From: Pseudomonadota bacterium
GTDB lineage: Bacteria; Pseudomonadota; Alphaproteobacteria; Rhizobiales; Afifellaceae
Reading direction: 5' to 3'
Length of the DNA: 9,498 bases
Assembly: GCA_023417735.1 (NCBI GenBank)
Contig: JAEZEK010000325.1
Location: 1 to 9,498, forward strand
Below, in pieces: positions 1 to 7,866 of the stretch. How positions within the stretch are numbered: the stretch's first letter is position 1; every line of letters starts with the position of its first letter. The notes below the pieces were generated by a model, which saw only the letters and a program-made list of their open reading frames with translations, was not told where the DNA came from and did no database searches. Position numbers and translations under genes: made by a program.

Positions 1-436
1 GCGCTTCGCCGATCTCGGCATAGCCGATGACGCAGGGCGACAGCGCGACGTGAAGATCGAGGAGGTCGCCGCGAAGGCCCGCCTCCAGCACGAAGCGGGT
101 GTAGGCCATCGTCGCCCGCGATTCCGGCGCGGTCTCCAGTTCGCCCGGCGACACGCCCCAGTCCCCGGCGAGCTTGACGTGGAGGTTCATCTCCATGTCG
201 AGGATTGCCTTCAGGCCCTCGTGCGCGGCGCGCATCTCCGCAAGCGAGCGACCCTTGTAGACGGCGAGCGCATAGGCTCGCGCGAAATGGATCAGGAAGA
301 GATAGTCCTGAACGAGGTAGTGGCGGAAGGACGCTTCCGGCAAGGTGCCATCGCCCATGCGCCGGACGAACGCGTGCCGGGTATAGGCTTCCCATTCGCT
401 CGCCGCGTCCCTGCGGAGGCGGTCGAAGAGGTCCAT
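1..436 (-). CDS. tenA: TenA-family thiaminase II (aminopyrimidine aminohydrolase), 5' part only
   Basis: The first 145 codons are present, open to the left edge; the C-terminal third, with the expected catalytic Glu near residue 205, lies outside. TenA proteins hydrolyse aminopyrimidine breakdown products of thiamin to HMP for reuse in thiamin synthesis, in the cytoplasm. The reading shows the family pattern QDYLFL (residues 43-48) and SPCVIGYAEIG (133-143). D44, Y112, C135 and Y139 fall at the same numbers as the active-site residues known from Bacillus subtilis TenA, which is strong support for the all-helical TenA fold and for the ATG start at 436. That start lies 11 nt after the sufA stop, behind a GGGGGT stretch, so tenA is probably translated from the suf transcript. 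Thiamin synthesis needs the Fe-S enzyme ThiC, a possible but unproven reason for the linkage. The alternative is a TenA-like protein without thiaminase activity; the intact Cys argues against that. Confidence 0.92.
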   Translation of the reverse strand, partial: MDLFDRLRRDAASEWEAYTRHAFVRRMGDGTLPEASFRHYLVQDYLFLIHFARAYALAVYKGRSLAEMRAAHEGLKAILDMEMNLHVKLAGDWGVSPGELETAPESRATMAYTRFVLEAGLRGDLLDLHVALSPCVIGYAEIGEA

Positions 437-447
437 ATGACCCCCGC

Positions 448-837
448 TCAGGCCTGCGCGCGCTCGAGCGCGGACGGGTCGGCCGCCTTCAGCGTCACCG
501 ATTCCCCGCAGCCGCAGGCCGACGTCTGGTTGGGATTGTTGAACACGAATCCGGCGCGGAGCTTGGTCGTCTCGTAATCCATCTCGGTGCCGAGCAGGAA
601 CAGCGTGGCGGCCGGGTCGATGAACACCTTCGCGTCGCCGAGATCCACGACGTCGTCCGCCGCGGAGGCCGCGCCGTCCGCCAGCCCGACCGTGTACTCC
701 ATGCCTGCGCAGCCGCCGTTCTTGACGCCGACGCGAATGCCCTGCGTCTCGCCGCCGGCATTGCGCACGATCTCGCGAACGCGCTCGGCCGCGGCGTCGG
801 TGAGGCGGATGACCTGGAATCTGCGGGGAAGAGCCAT
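448..837 (-). CDS. sufA: SufA/IscA-type iron-sulfur carrier (HesB family)
   Basis: The gene encodes 129 residues, usual for an A-type carrier, which accepts Fe-S clusters from SufBCD and passes them to apo-enzymes in the cytoplasm. The three cluster-binding cysteines are visible: C43 in GGCAGMEY and C108 and C110 in the C-terminal SACGCGES motif, matching C50, C114 and C116 of E. coli SufA. The FxFxNPN segment before the CGCG motif is also typical. The ATG at 837 is the first possible start, since an in-frame TAG lies three codons upstream; its Shine-Dalgarno sequence is weak. It follows sufT by 56 nt, the widest gap in the operon, and precedes tenA by 11 nt. Membership of the A-type family is certain; SufA versus IscA or ErpA rests on the operon context. 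Confidence 0.95.
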   Translation of the reverse strand: MALPRRFQVIRLTDAAAERVREIVRNAGGETQGIRVGVKNGGCAGMEYTVGLADGAASAADDVVDLGDAKVFIDPAATLFLLGTEMDYETTKLRAGFVFNNPNQTSACGCGESVTLKAADPSALERAQA

Positions 838-893
838 GGCCGGAATCTATGGACGCGCGGGAGGGAAATCCAGCCCCGTGGCGCCGGTCCGGA

Positions 894-1289
894 TCACCAC
901 CAGCCGATCGCCATCTTGGCTTCTTCCGACATCCGGTCCGGCGTCCAGGGGGGATCGAAGACGATGTTGGCCTTCACCCCCGAAACGCCCGCGACCGCGC
1001 CGACCGCGTCCTCGACCCAATGCGGCATCTCGCCGGCAACCGGACAGCCGGGCGCCGTGAGGGTCATGTCGATGCTGACCTGACGGTCGTCGTCTATGTC
1101 GACCTTGTAGATCAGGCCGAGCTCGTAGATGTCGGCTGGGATCTCGGGGTCATAGACGCTCTTGAGCGCCCCGATGATGTCTCCGGTCAGCCGCTCGACC
1201 TCTTCCGGCGGGAGGCCATCGGCCTCGAAGGCCAGCGCATTCGGCGCTGATTCCACCGCGTCGTCAGGCATTTGGCTGGTGTCGCTCAT
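894..1289 (-). CDS. sufT: SufT-like Fe-S assembly protein (DUF59/MIP18 family)
   Basis: This 131-residue protein carries the DUF59/MIP18 signatures: VYDPEIPADIYELGLIY at 45-61, LTAPGCPVA at 77-85 with the conserved C82, and DPPWTPDRMSEEAK near the end. Family members act late in Fe-S cluster assembly or maturation in the cytoplasm; the exact reaction is not settled. The first 25 or so residues are acidic and low in complexity, probably a disordered tail before the domain. The ATG at 1289 is preceded by a GGAA-type ribosome site, 11 nt after the sufS stop. Proteins in this position are called SufT, or SufX in the Agrobacterium sufS2BCDS1XA operon, whose order this operon largely matches. Family and context are clear; biochemical function is inferred. 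Confidence 0.94.
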   Translation of the reverse strand: MSDTSQMPDDAVESAPNALAFEADGLPPEEVERLTGDIIGALKSVYDPEIPADIYELGLIYKVDIDDDRQVSIDMTLTAPGCPVAGEMPHWVEDAVGAVAGVSGVKANIVFDPPWTPDRMSEEAKMAIGWW

Positions 1290-1300
1290 CTTGTTTCCAA

Positions 1301-2533
1301 TCAGGCGAAGAAAGAATGGGCCTTGCTCAGCGCCCTGACAAGGGTATCGACCTCGTCACGCGTATTGTAGAGCCCGAACGAGGCGCGGCACGTGGATGTG
1401 ACGCCGTAGCGCGCGAGCAGCGGCTGCGCGCAATGCGTCCCGGCGCGCACCGCGACACCCTCCCGGTCGATGATCGTCGCGACGTCGTGCGCGTGGGCGC
1501 CCTGCATCTCGAAGGAGATGATCGCGCCCTTGCCGGCCGCGTGGCCGAAGATGCGGATGAAGTTCAGGCCGGCCAGGCGCTCATGCGCGTAGGCTGCGAG
1601 GTCGGCCTCGTGCGCCGCGATCGCTGCGCGCCCGGTCGCCTCCATGTAGCGGAGCGCCGCGCCGAGCCCGATCGCCTGGACGATCGGCGGCGTGCCGGCC
1701 TCGAACTTCTGCGGCGGGTCGCCGTAGGTGACCCAATCCTCCGTGACGTCGCGGATCATCTCGCCGCCGCCGAGGAAGGGCGGCATCGCGTCGAGATGCT
1801 CGCGCTTCGCCCAGAGCACGCCGATGCCGGTCGGGCCGTAGGTCTTGTGGCCGGTGAAGACGAAGAAATCGCAGCCGAGCTCCTGCACGTCGACCGGGAG
1901 GTGGACCGCCGACTGGCTGCCGTCGACGAGCACCGGAATGCCGCGCTCGTGCGCGAGGCGGCAGATCTCCCTGATCGGCACCACTGTCCCGGTCACGTTC
2001 GACATGTGCGTGATCGCGACCATCTTCGTGCGCGGGCCGAGCAGCCGCTCGAAGGCGTCCATGTCGAGCGCGCCGTCGTCGTGGACGGGGGCCCACCTGA
2101 TCACCGCGCCCCGCCGCTCCCGGTGGAAATGCCATGGCACGATGTTGGAATGGTGCTCGAGCAGCGAGATGACGATCTCGTCGCCCTCCCCGATCCGCAT
2201 GCCGCCGAAGGACTGCGCCACGAGGTTGATCGCCTCGGTGGAGGAGCGCGTGAAGACGACCTCCTCGACGGAAGGGGCGTTCAGGAAGCCGCGGACGACT
2301 TCGCGTGCGCCCTCATAGGCTTCGGTCGCTGCATTCGAGAGGAAGTGCAGCCCGCGATGGACGTTGGCGTATTCTTCCGTGTAGGCGCGGGTGATGGCGT
2401 CGAGCACGGCCTTCGGCTTCTGCGCCGAGGCCCCGTTGTCGAGATAGACGAGCGGCTTGCCGTAGACGGTCCGCGACAGGATGGGGAAATCCTGCCTGAT
2501 CCGCTCGACATCGTAGGCGCCGTTTCCCGCCAA
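1301..2533 (-). CDS. sufS: SufS cysteine desulfurase (class II)
   Basis: A pyridoxal-phosphate enzyme of 410 residues, usual for SufS, which takes sulfur from L-cysteine as a persulfide for SufBCD. Visible landmarks are YLDNGASAQKP (30-40), the cofactor-stacking histidine in LLEHHSN (124-130), the PLP lysine K230 in FTGHKTYGPTGIG, and the catalytic C368 in RAGTHCAQP, the short-loop type II arrangement. The start is the weak point. No ATG fits, and a TTG at 2533 gives MAGNGAYDVERIRQDF, two bases after the sufD TGA. A GTG at 2543 would read MSELGG but is out of frame by one base, which would fit if the AAA run at 2523-2525 has one base too many. A separate SufE or SufU partner is not seen in the window. 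Identity is certain; the first few residues are not. Confidence 0.96.
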   Translation of the reverse strand: MAGNGAYDVERIRQDFPILSRTVYGKPLVYLDNGASAQKPKAVLDAITRAYTEEYANVHRGLHFLSNAATEAYEGAREVVRGFLNAPSVEEVVFTRSSTEAINLVAQSFGGMRIGEGDEIVISLLEHHSNIVPWHFHRERRGAVIRWAPVHDDGALDMDAFERLLGPRTKMVAITHMSNVTGTVVPIREICRLAHERGIPVLVDGSQSAVHLPVDVQELGCDFFVFTGHKTYGPTGIGVLWAKREHLDAMPPFLGGGEMIRDVTEDWVTYGDPPQKFEAGTPPIVQAIGLGAALRYMEATGRAAIAAHEADLAAYAHERLAGLNFIRIFGHAAGKGAIISFEMQGAHAHDVATIIDREGVAVRAGTHCAQPLLARYGVTSTCRASFGLYNTRDEVDTLVRALSKAHSFFA

Positions 2534-2535
2534 GC

Positions 2536-3857
2536 TCAGACACCCCCGCGCGCAGTGCCGAAGATGCGCGCCGTCCGCGCCTCCAGCGCCTCGATGATGG
2601 CCTCGTCCGCGGTCTCCTCGATCACTTCCGCGAGGAAGGCCTGGATCAGAAGACGTTCGGCCTCCGCCCTCTCGATCCCGCGCGAGCGCAGGAAGAAGAG
2701 CATCTCCTCGTCGATCTGCCCGCAGGTCGCGCCGTGGCCGCACACCACGTCGTCCGCGAAGATCTCGAGCTCGGGCTTGTTGGCGAACTCGGCACCCTCC
2801 GACAGGAGGAGCGCCTGGCTCATCATCTTGCCGTCGGTCTTCTGCGCGTCCTGGCGGACGATGATCTTGCCCTGGAACACGCCGACCGCCTCGTCCGCGA
2901 GCGCGGCCTTGAAATGCTCCTTGCTCGCGCAGTTCGGCAGCGCGTGATCGACGATGAGCGTCGTGTCGAGATGCGGCCGCCCGCGCCCGACGGGCGCGCC
3001 GCGAATCCCGGCAAGGGCGTGCTCGCCCTCGAAGGCGAGCCGGATCTCGGTGCGGGAGACGCGGGCGCCGGCGACGAAGCTGAACGGGTCGAACGAGGCG
3101 CGGTCGGCGATCCGCGGGATCAGCATGTGCAGGTGGATCGCGGCGTCGCCCTCCTCCTGCGCGACGACCCAGCGGACGTTGGCGTCGGCATCGACCTGGA
3201 CCTCGGTGACGGCATTCGTCTGGTAGCCGAGCCCATCCGGGCCGGAGAAGGTCTGGAGCACGGTCGCCTCGGCGCCGGCGCCGATCCGGACCTGGTTCCG
3301 CATCGTCTGCAGGCCGGGTTCCTCGCCGGCGAAGACGGAGACGATCTCGATCGGCTTCGCAAGCTTCGCCCCGTCGCGGATGCGCAGAATGGCGCCGTCC
3401 CGGACGAAGGCGCCGTTGAGCGCCAGGATCGGGGATTCGCCGGGATCGGTCCCGGTGAACCGGTCGAGGACCGCCCCGCCGCGCGCCAGGAAGGCGTTCA
3501 GGGACGCGAACTCGAGGTCGCCCTCCAGTCCGGCCATCGCCGAAAGGCCGGGCATGAAGACGCCGTTCACGAACACGATGCGCGCGCGCTCGATGCCGCC
3601 GAAGAGATCGGCACGGGCGAGCGCATCTTTCGCGGCGTCGATGCCGGCGGGGGCGGCCGGCCCCGGCGCCTCGCGCATCAGCGCACGCAGATCCGTGTAC
3701 TTCCAGTCCTCGATGCGGCGATGCGGCAGGCCCGTCGACGCGAAGGCGTCGAAGGCGGTGGCGCGCACGTCGCGGATCGGGTCCTCGCCGGAAAGCGCGG
3801 CGAAATGGTTCGCGAGCGCCTCCTCGGCCTTGGTGCGGATGCGGGTCGGTTCGGCCA

Positions 3858-3858
<1 letters not shown>
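2536..3858 (-). CDS. sufD: SufD, subunit of the SufBCD scaffold
   Basis: The 440-residue SufD pairs with SufB and binds SufC, supporting iron entry and cluster building on the scaffold. The N-terminal segment has the SufD signature LPHRRIEDWKYTDLR (44-58), the middle is the beta-helix core, and the C-terminal block EIFADDVVCGHGATCGQ (365-381) contains C373 and H375, equivalent to the functionally important C358 and H360 of E. coli SufD. The ATG at 3858 shares one base with the sufC stop (TGATG) and sits 7 nt after a strong GGAGGAGG inside the end of sufC, so translation is coupled. The longer upstream reading in this frame is an accidental extension across sufC. No break or unusual residue is seen. 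Confidence 0.97.
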
Positions 3859-4607
<749 letters not shown>

Positions 4608-4648
4608 CTTCTTCTCTGTCCGTTGCGGCCGCCGGGCGGCCTGATCCG

Positions 4649-4966
4649 TCAATAGGCGCGGCTTTCACGCAGTTCGTAGTGCTGGGATCGCGCGTCGAAG
4701 CGCTTCAGCACCTTGCGGGCGGCCTCGGGAACGTAGGCCGTCTCGTAGTCCTCGCCGGTGAAGGCCTTCACGTTCTCGATCGCGTCGAAGCGCATGATGG
4801 TGACGAACTCCACCTCCTCGCCGAGCGGGCGCCGGAGGAGCTCGATGCCGCGGAACCCCGGCAGCGCCTTACCCTCGATCCCCTCGAAGATCTCCTGCTT
4901 CAGGAGCGCTTCGTAGACGTCGGCGTCGTCGGGCGTCGTATAGCCGTGCCAGATCCGCAGGATCAT
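4649..4966 (-). CDS. Small ABM-fold protein (antibiotic biosynthesis monooxygenase-like)
   Basis: This 105-residue protein starts MILRIWHGYTTPDDADVY and looks like a single dimeric alpha-beta-barrel domain of the ABM superfamily: a short strand with W6-H7, a helix carrying YEALLKQEIFEGI (18-30), the GFRGIELLRR strand (37-46), the EVEFVTIMRF strand (51-60) and a C-terminal RSQHYELRE strand (93-101). No signal peptide or membrane segment is seen. The superfamily includes cofactor-free monooxygenases and heme-degrading IsdG enzymes; which, if either, applies here is unknown, and the Asn-Trp-His triad of IsdG is not obvious. The ATG at 4966 lies two bases after the sufB TGA with only a weak ribosome site, suggesting coupling to SufB translation. 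A longer upstream reading in this frame runs antiphase through sufB and is not real. Its position between sufB and sufC suggests an iron- or cluster-related role, but that is inference from context. Confidence 0.85.
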   Translation of the reverse strand: MILRIWHGYTTPDDADVYEALLKQEIFEGIEGKALPGFRGIELLRRPLGEEVEFVTIMRFDAIENVKAFTGEDYETAYVPEAARKVLKRFDARSQHYELRESRAY

Positions 4967-4968
4967 CG

Positions 4969-6489
4969 TCAGCCCACGCTGCCTTCCAGGCTGATCCCGA
5001 TCAGCTTCTGCGTCTCGGCCATGAACTCCATCGGCAGCTGCTGCAGCACGTCGCGAACGAAGCCGTTGACGATGAGGGCGACCGCCTCCTCCTCGCTCAT
5101 GCCGCGCTGCAGGCAATAGAACATCTGGTCGTCGGAGATCTTGGACGTCGTCGCCTCGTGCTCGAAGACGGCCGTCGCGTTCTTCGATTCGATGTAGGGC
5201 ACGGTGTGCGCGCCGCAGCGGTCGCCGATGAGGAGCGAGTCGCACTGCGTGAAGTTGCGCGCGTTCGCGGCCTTCCGGTGTGCCGAAACCAGCCCGCGAT
5301 AGGTGTTCTCCGAGCGGCCGGCGGCGATGCCCTTGGAGATGATCCGGCTCGACGTGTTCCTGCCGAGATGGATCATCTTGGTGCCGGAATCGACCTGCTG
5401 GCGCCCGTTGGAGATCGCGATCGAATAGAACTCGCCGCGCGAGCCGTCGCCGCGCAGGATGCAGGACGGGTACTTCCAGGTGATCGCGGAGCCGGTCTCG
5501 ACCTGCGTCCAGGAGATCTTCGCGTTCCGGCCGCGGCAGTCGCCGCGCTTCGTCACGAAGTTGTAGACGCCGCCCTTGCCCTCGGCATCGCCGGGATACC
5601 AGTTCTGCACGGTGGAGTACTTGATCTCGGCGTCGTCGAGCGCGATCAGCTCGATGACCGCCGCATGGAGCTGGTGCTCGTCGCGCACCGGCGCGGTGCA
5701 GCCCTCGAGATAGCTCACATAGGAGCCCTCGTCCGCGATGATCAGCGTGCGCGCGAACTGGCCGGTCTTCTTCTCGTTGATGCGGAATTAGGTCGAGAGC
5801 TCCATCGGGCAGCGCACGCCCTTCGGGATGTAGACGAACGACCCATCGGAGAAGACGGCGGAGTTGAGCGTGGCGAAGAAGTTGTCGCTCACCGGGACGA
5901 CCGTCCCGAGGTACTTCCGGACGAGATCCGGGTGCTCGCGGATCGCCTCGGAGATCGGCATGAAGATGACGCCGGCCTTGGCGAGCTCCTTCTTGAAGGT
6001 CGTCACCACCGAGACGGAATCGAAGACCGCGTCGACCGCGACGCGCCCGCTGGCGTACTCGCCGCCGCTGTCATCGTCGAGCGAACTCGGCTCGCCCTGC
6101 TTGCGCACGCCGGCGAGGATCTCCTGCTCCTTGAGCGGGATGCCCAGCTTCGCGTAGGTCGCGAGGATCTCCGGGTCGACCTCGTCGAGGCTGTTCGGGC
6201 CGCTCATCGACTTCGGAGCCGCGTAATAGTGCAGATCCTGGTAGTCGATCCTCGGGTAGCGCACGCGCGCCCATTCCGGCTCCGACATCGTCTGCCAGCG
6301 CCGGAATGCGTCGAGCCGCCACTCCGTCATCCATTCCGGCTCGTCCTTCTTGGCCGAGATCAGACGGACGGTGTCTTCGGTCAGGCCCTTCGGCGCGAGC
6401 TCGGATTCGATGTTCGTCTCGAAGCCGTACTTGTACTTGTCGACGTCGAGCGCGCGGACCTGCTCGATGGTTTCCTGGACGGCTGGCAT
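4969..6489 (-). CDS. sufB: SufB, core Fe-S scaffold subunit, interrupted by an in-frame TAA at codon 234
   Basis: Read through, this is a full-length 506-residue SufB, the subunit that receives sulfur and on which the cluster is built. Residues 1-233 run from [25 protein letters not shown] to CPMELST; codon 234 is TAA (5788-5790); residues 235-506 continue at once with [11 protein letters not shown] and end in GISLEGSVG. SufB homologues normally have PMELSTYFRIN here, so the stop replaces a conserved tyrosine by one base change. Everything needed for function lies after it: C264 in YLEGCTAP, C416 in [12 protein letters not shown], and H444/E445 in FEHEATTSK, matching C254, C405, H433 and E434 of E. 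coli SufB. A 233-residue product would be inactive. The ATG at 6489 has a strong GAGGAGAGG ribosome site and follows the desulfurase gene by 23 nt. Sequencing error is most likely, genuine mutation possible. The GTG at 5718 is internal, not a separate gene. Confidence 0.95.
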
Positions 6490-6512
6490 GCGCCTCTCCT
6501 CGTTGGTCTTGT

Positions 6513-7676
6513 CTATGCAGCCCGGGTCTGCAGCAGGCGCGCATGGATGGCGCGCCAAATCTCGATGAAACGGTCCACCTCCGCTTCCGTCGCGGTGGGC
6601 GGCAGGCTGACGCGAATGCCGCCTCGTGCGGTCTCCCCGCCGTAGCCCATCGCGCGAAGCACGTGGCTCTCGACGACCTTGCCGGACGAGCAGGCAGAAC
6701 CCGCGGACACCGCGACACCCTCGAGATCGAACGCGATGACGGCGGTTTCGGCGGGCACGCCCGAGGCCGCGAACAGGATCGTGTTCGGGAGCCGGGACGC
6801 ACCCTCGCCGGCGATCACGGCATCGGGTGCAACCGAACGGATCCCCCCTTCCAGGCGACGAGCCAGGGCGCGCATCCGGCCGGCATCCGCTATGTGGTGT
6901 CCGGCCGGCGCCGCCGCAACGCCGAACCGGGCGATCGCCGGCACGTTCTCGGTGCCGGAACGCCGGCGCCGCTCCTCCCCGCCCCCCGTCAGCAGCGGGG
7001 CCGGCCGGATGCCTTCGTTCGCCAGGACGAGCGCGCCTGCGCCCTGCGGGCCACCCATCTTGTGCGCGGACAAGGACAGGAAATCGACGCCAAGGGCGCG
7101 GATGTCGATCGACATCCGGCCGGGCGCCTGCACGGCGTCGCAGAAGATGTACCCGCCGTAGGATTTTGCGATGGCGGCCGCCTCCGCGACGGGATGGATC
7201 ACGCCGCTCTCGTTGTTGGCGAGCATGAGGGCGACGAGCGGGGCTCCGGCATCGAAGTCGTGGCCGGCGAGCGCCTCGTCGAGGGCGTCGAGATCGACGA
7301 CGCCGGTTCGGCCGACCGCAATCGCCCTGGTTCGGACGGTGCGGATGCGCCCGCCACTCGACACGCAGGGATGCTCGGTGGCGCCGGCATAGAGCGCCGA
7401 CACACGCCGCTCCTCCTTGCCGTCGAGGATGACGGGCGAGAGCGCCTGCGCGGCCGCTTCGGTCGCGCCGCTCGTGAAGATCACGCATTCGGCTCGCGCG
7501 CCCGCGAGCGCCGCCACGCTGGCCCGCGCCTGCTCGACGAGGTGGCGCGCGCGACGCCCTTCCTGATGGATGGAGGACGGGTTGGCCGAGCCGAGCGCGT
7601 CCACGAGCGCGGCCCTCGCCTCTTCACCGAGAGGGAGGCCGGCATTCGCGTCGAAGTAGATCCGCTCCGTCGGCAC
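6513..7676 (-). CDS. Cysteine desulfurase, NifS/IscS class I (SufS2-like)
   Basis: First gene of the operon, 387 residues. It is a PLP-dependent desulfurase of the NifS/IscS type: DANAGLP near the N-terminus (9-15), cofactor histidine H102 in ATEHPCV, PLP lysine K206 in [13 protein letters not shown], the RSGTENV motif (239-245) and catalytic C329 in [11 protein letters not shown], on the longer loop typical of class I. It differs clearly from the class II SufS later in the same operon, so two sulfur-releasing enzymes are encoded together. The start is GTG at 7676; the frame upstream has no other start before a TAA at 7728-7730, and the ribosome site is weak (ACAGGC). It ends in TAG, 23 nt before sufB. 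Whether it feeds SufBCD or other sulfur users such as tRNA thiolation cannot be told; iscS, nifS and sufS2 have all been used for this position. Confidence 0.94.
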   Translation of the reverse strand: MPTERIYFDANAGLPLGEEARAALVDALGSANPSSIHQEGRRARHLVEQARASVAALAGARAECVIFTSGATEAAAQALSPVILDGKEERRVSALYAGATEHPCVSSGGRIRTVRTRAIAVGRTGVVDLDALDEALAGHDFDAGAPLVALMLANNESGVIHPVAEAAAIAKSYGGYIFCDAVQAPGRMSIDIRALGVDFLSLSAHKMGGPQGAGALVLANEGIRPAPLLTGGGEERRRRSGTENVPAIARFGVAAAPAGHHIADAGRMRALARRLEGGIRSVAPDAVIAGEGASRLPNTILFAASGVPAETAVIAFDLEGVAVSAGSACSSGKVVESHVLRAMGYGGETARGGIRVSLPPTATEAEVDRFIEIWRAIHARLLQTRAA

Positions 7677-7763
7677 GCCTGTCGCCCGTTCGCCCGAAAA
7701 ACTTGAATCGCCGAGGTGCTTTGGTGTTTACATACGCGCCTTGCCGCATCGGCCCGGCGCGCC

Positions 7764-7794
7764 CACCTAGTTTTGAACAATTCCAAACTGGGTG
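7764..7794. promoter_or_regulatory. Extended dyad, probable iron-responsive operator (Irr/ICE-like)
   Basis: An imperfect 31-bp palindrome centred on 7779: 12 of 15 base pairs match, with arms CACC-n-AGTTT-n-GAA and TTC-n-AAACT-n-GGTG around a 3-nt centre. The core 7771-7787 agrees at 12 of 14 fixed positions with the ICE-type operator of the iron regulator Irr as I recall it (roughly TTTAGAA-N3-TTCTAAA). It covers the end of the -10 element and the predicted start of transcription of the suf operon, where a bound protein would block the promoter. The dyad is seen directly; assignment to Irr rather than RirA, IscR or another regulator is inference. Confidence 0.55.
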
Positions 7795-7819
7795 TAGGCG
7801 CGAGGCCGTGACGTGTCAA
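7791..7819 (-). promoter_or_regulatory. Sigma70-like promoter of the suf operon
   Basis: On the minus strand a perfect TTGACA (7819-7814) is followed by a 17-nt spacer and TACACC (7796-7791). Transcription would start near 7784, leaving a leader of about 108 nt before the GTG of the first gene. The -35 and spacing are ideal; the -10 is weak, which suits a regulated promoter. Confidence 0.6.
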
Positions 7820-7837
7820 GGAACGCTCCCGACACGT
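7811..7837. repeat. Perfect 7-bp inverted repeat over the -35 region
   Basis: ACGTGTC at 7811-7817 is mirrored by GACACGT at 7831-7837 with 13 nt between. The left arm overlaps the TTGACA box of the suf promoter, so it could be a second operator. It could also form a hairpin in a leader of the divergent hydrolase gene, about 30 nt before its ATG. Function unknown; chance is possible at this length. Confidence 0.4.
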
Positions 7838-7866
7838 GCGGCCGCTTTTGAGACAGGATCGTCATA

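Noticed and set aside
50..577. Plus-strand frame over tenA and the end of sufA
   Set aside because: The opposite strand carries TenA and SufA with exact active-site residues, so this is a shadow.
1316..2947. Long plus-strand reading frame of 543 codons opposite sufS and sufD
   Set aside because: It lies wholly antisense to two clearly identified genes, is rich in Arg and Asp repeats typical of antisense high-GC frames, and matches no family I recognise.
4969..5718. Separate short gene starting at GTG 5718
   Set aside because: It is simply the C-terminal half of SufB after the in-frame stop; the homologous frame continues upstream to 5787 and no ribosome site marks the GTG.
5788..5790. TAA read as tyrosine by an altered genetic code
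   Set aside because: No such code is known in bacteria, and one unsupported codon is far better explained by an error or mutation.
5158..6645. Plus-strand reading frame of 495 codons opposite sufB
   Set aside because: Antisense shadow of sufB in high-GC sequence, with the same low-complexity composition and no family motif.
7703..7734. Plus-strand promoter for the hydrolase (TTGAAT ... TACATA)
   Set aside because: Spacing of about 20 nt is too long and the -10 is poor; it is also over 130 nt from the ATG.
7481..7819. Leader or overlapping small ORF between promoter and first suf gene
   Set aside because: The frame runs out of phase into the desulfurase gene, has no ribosome site, and its composition is that of a shadow.
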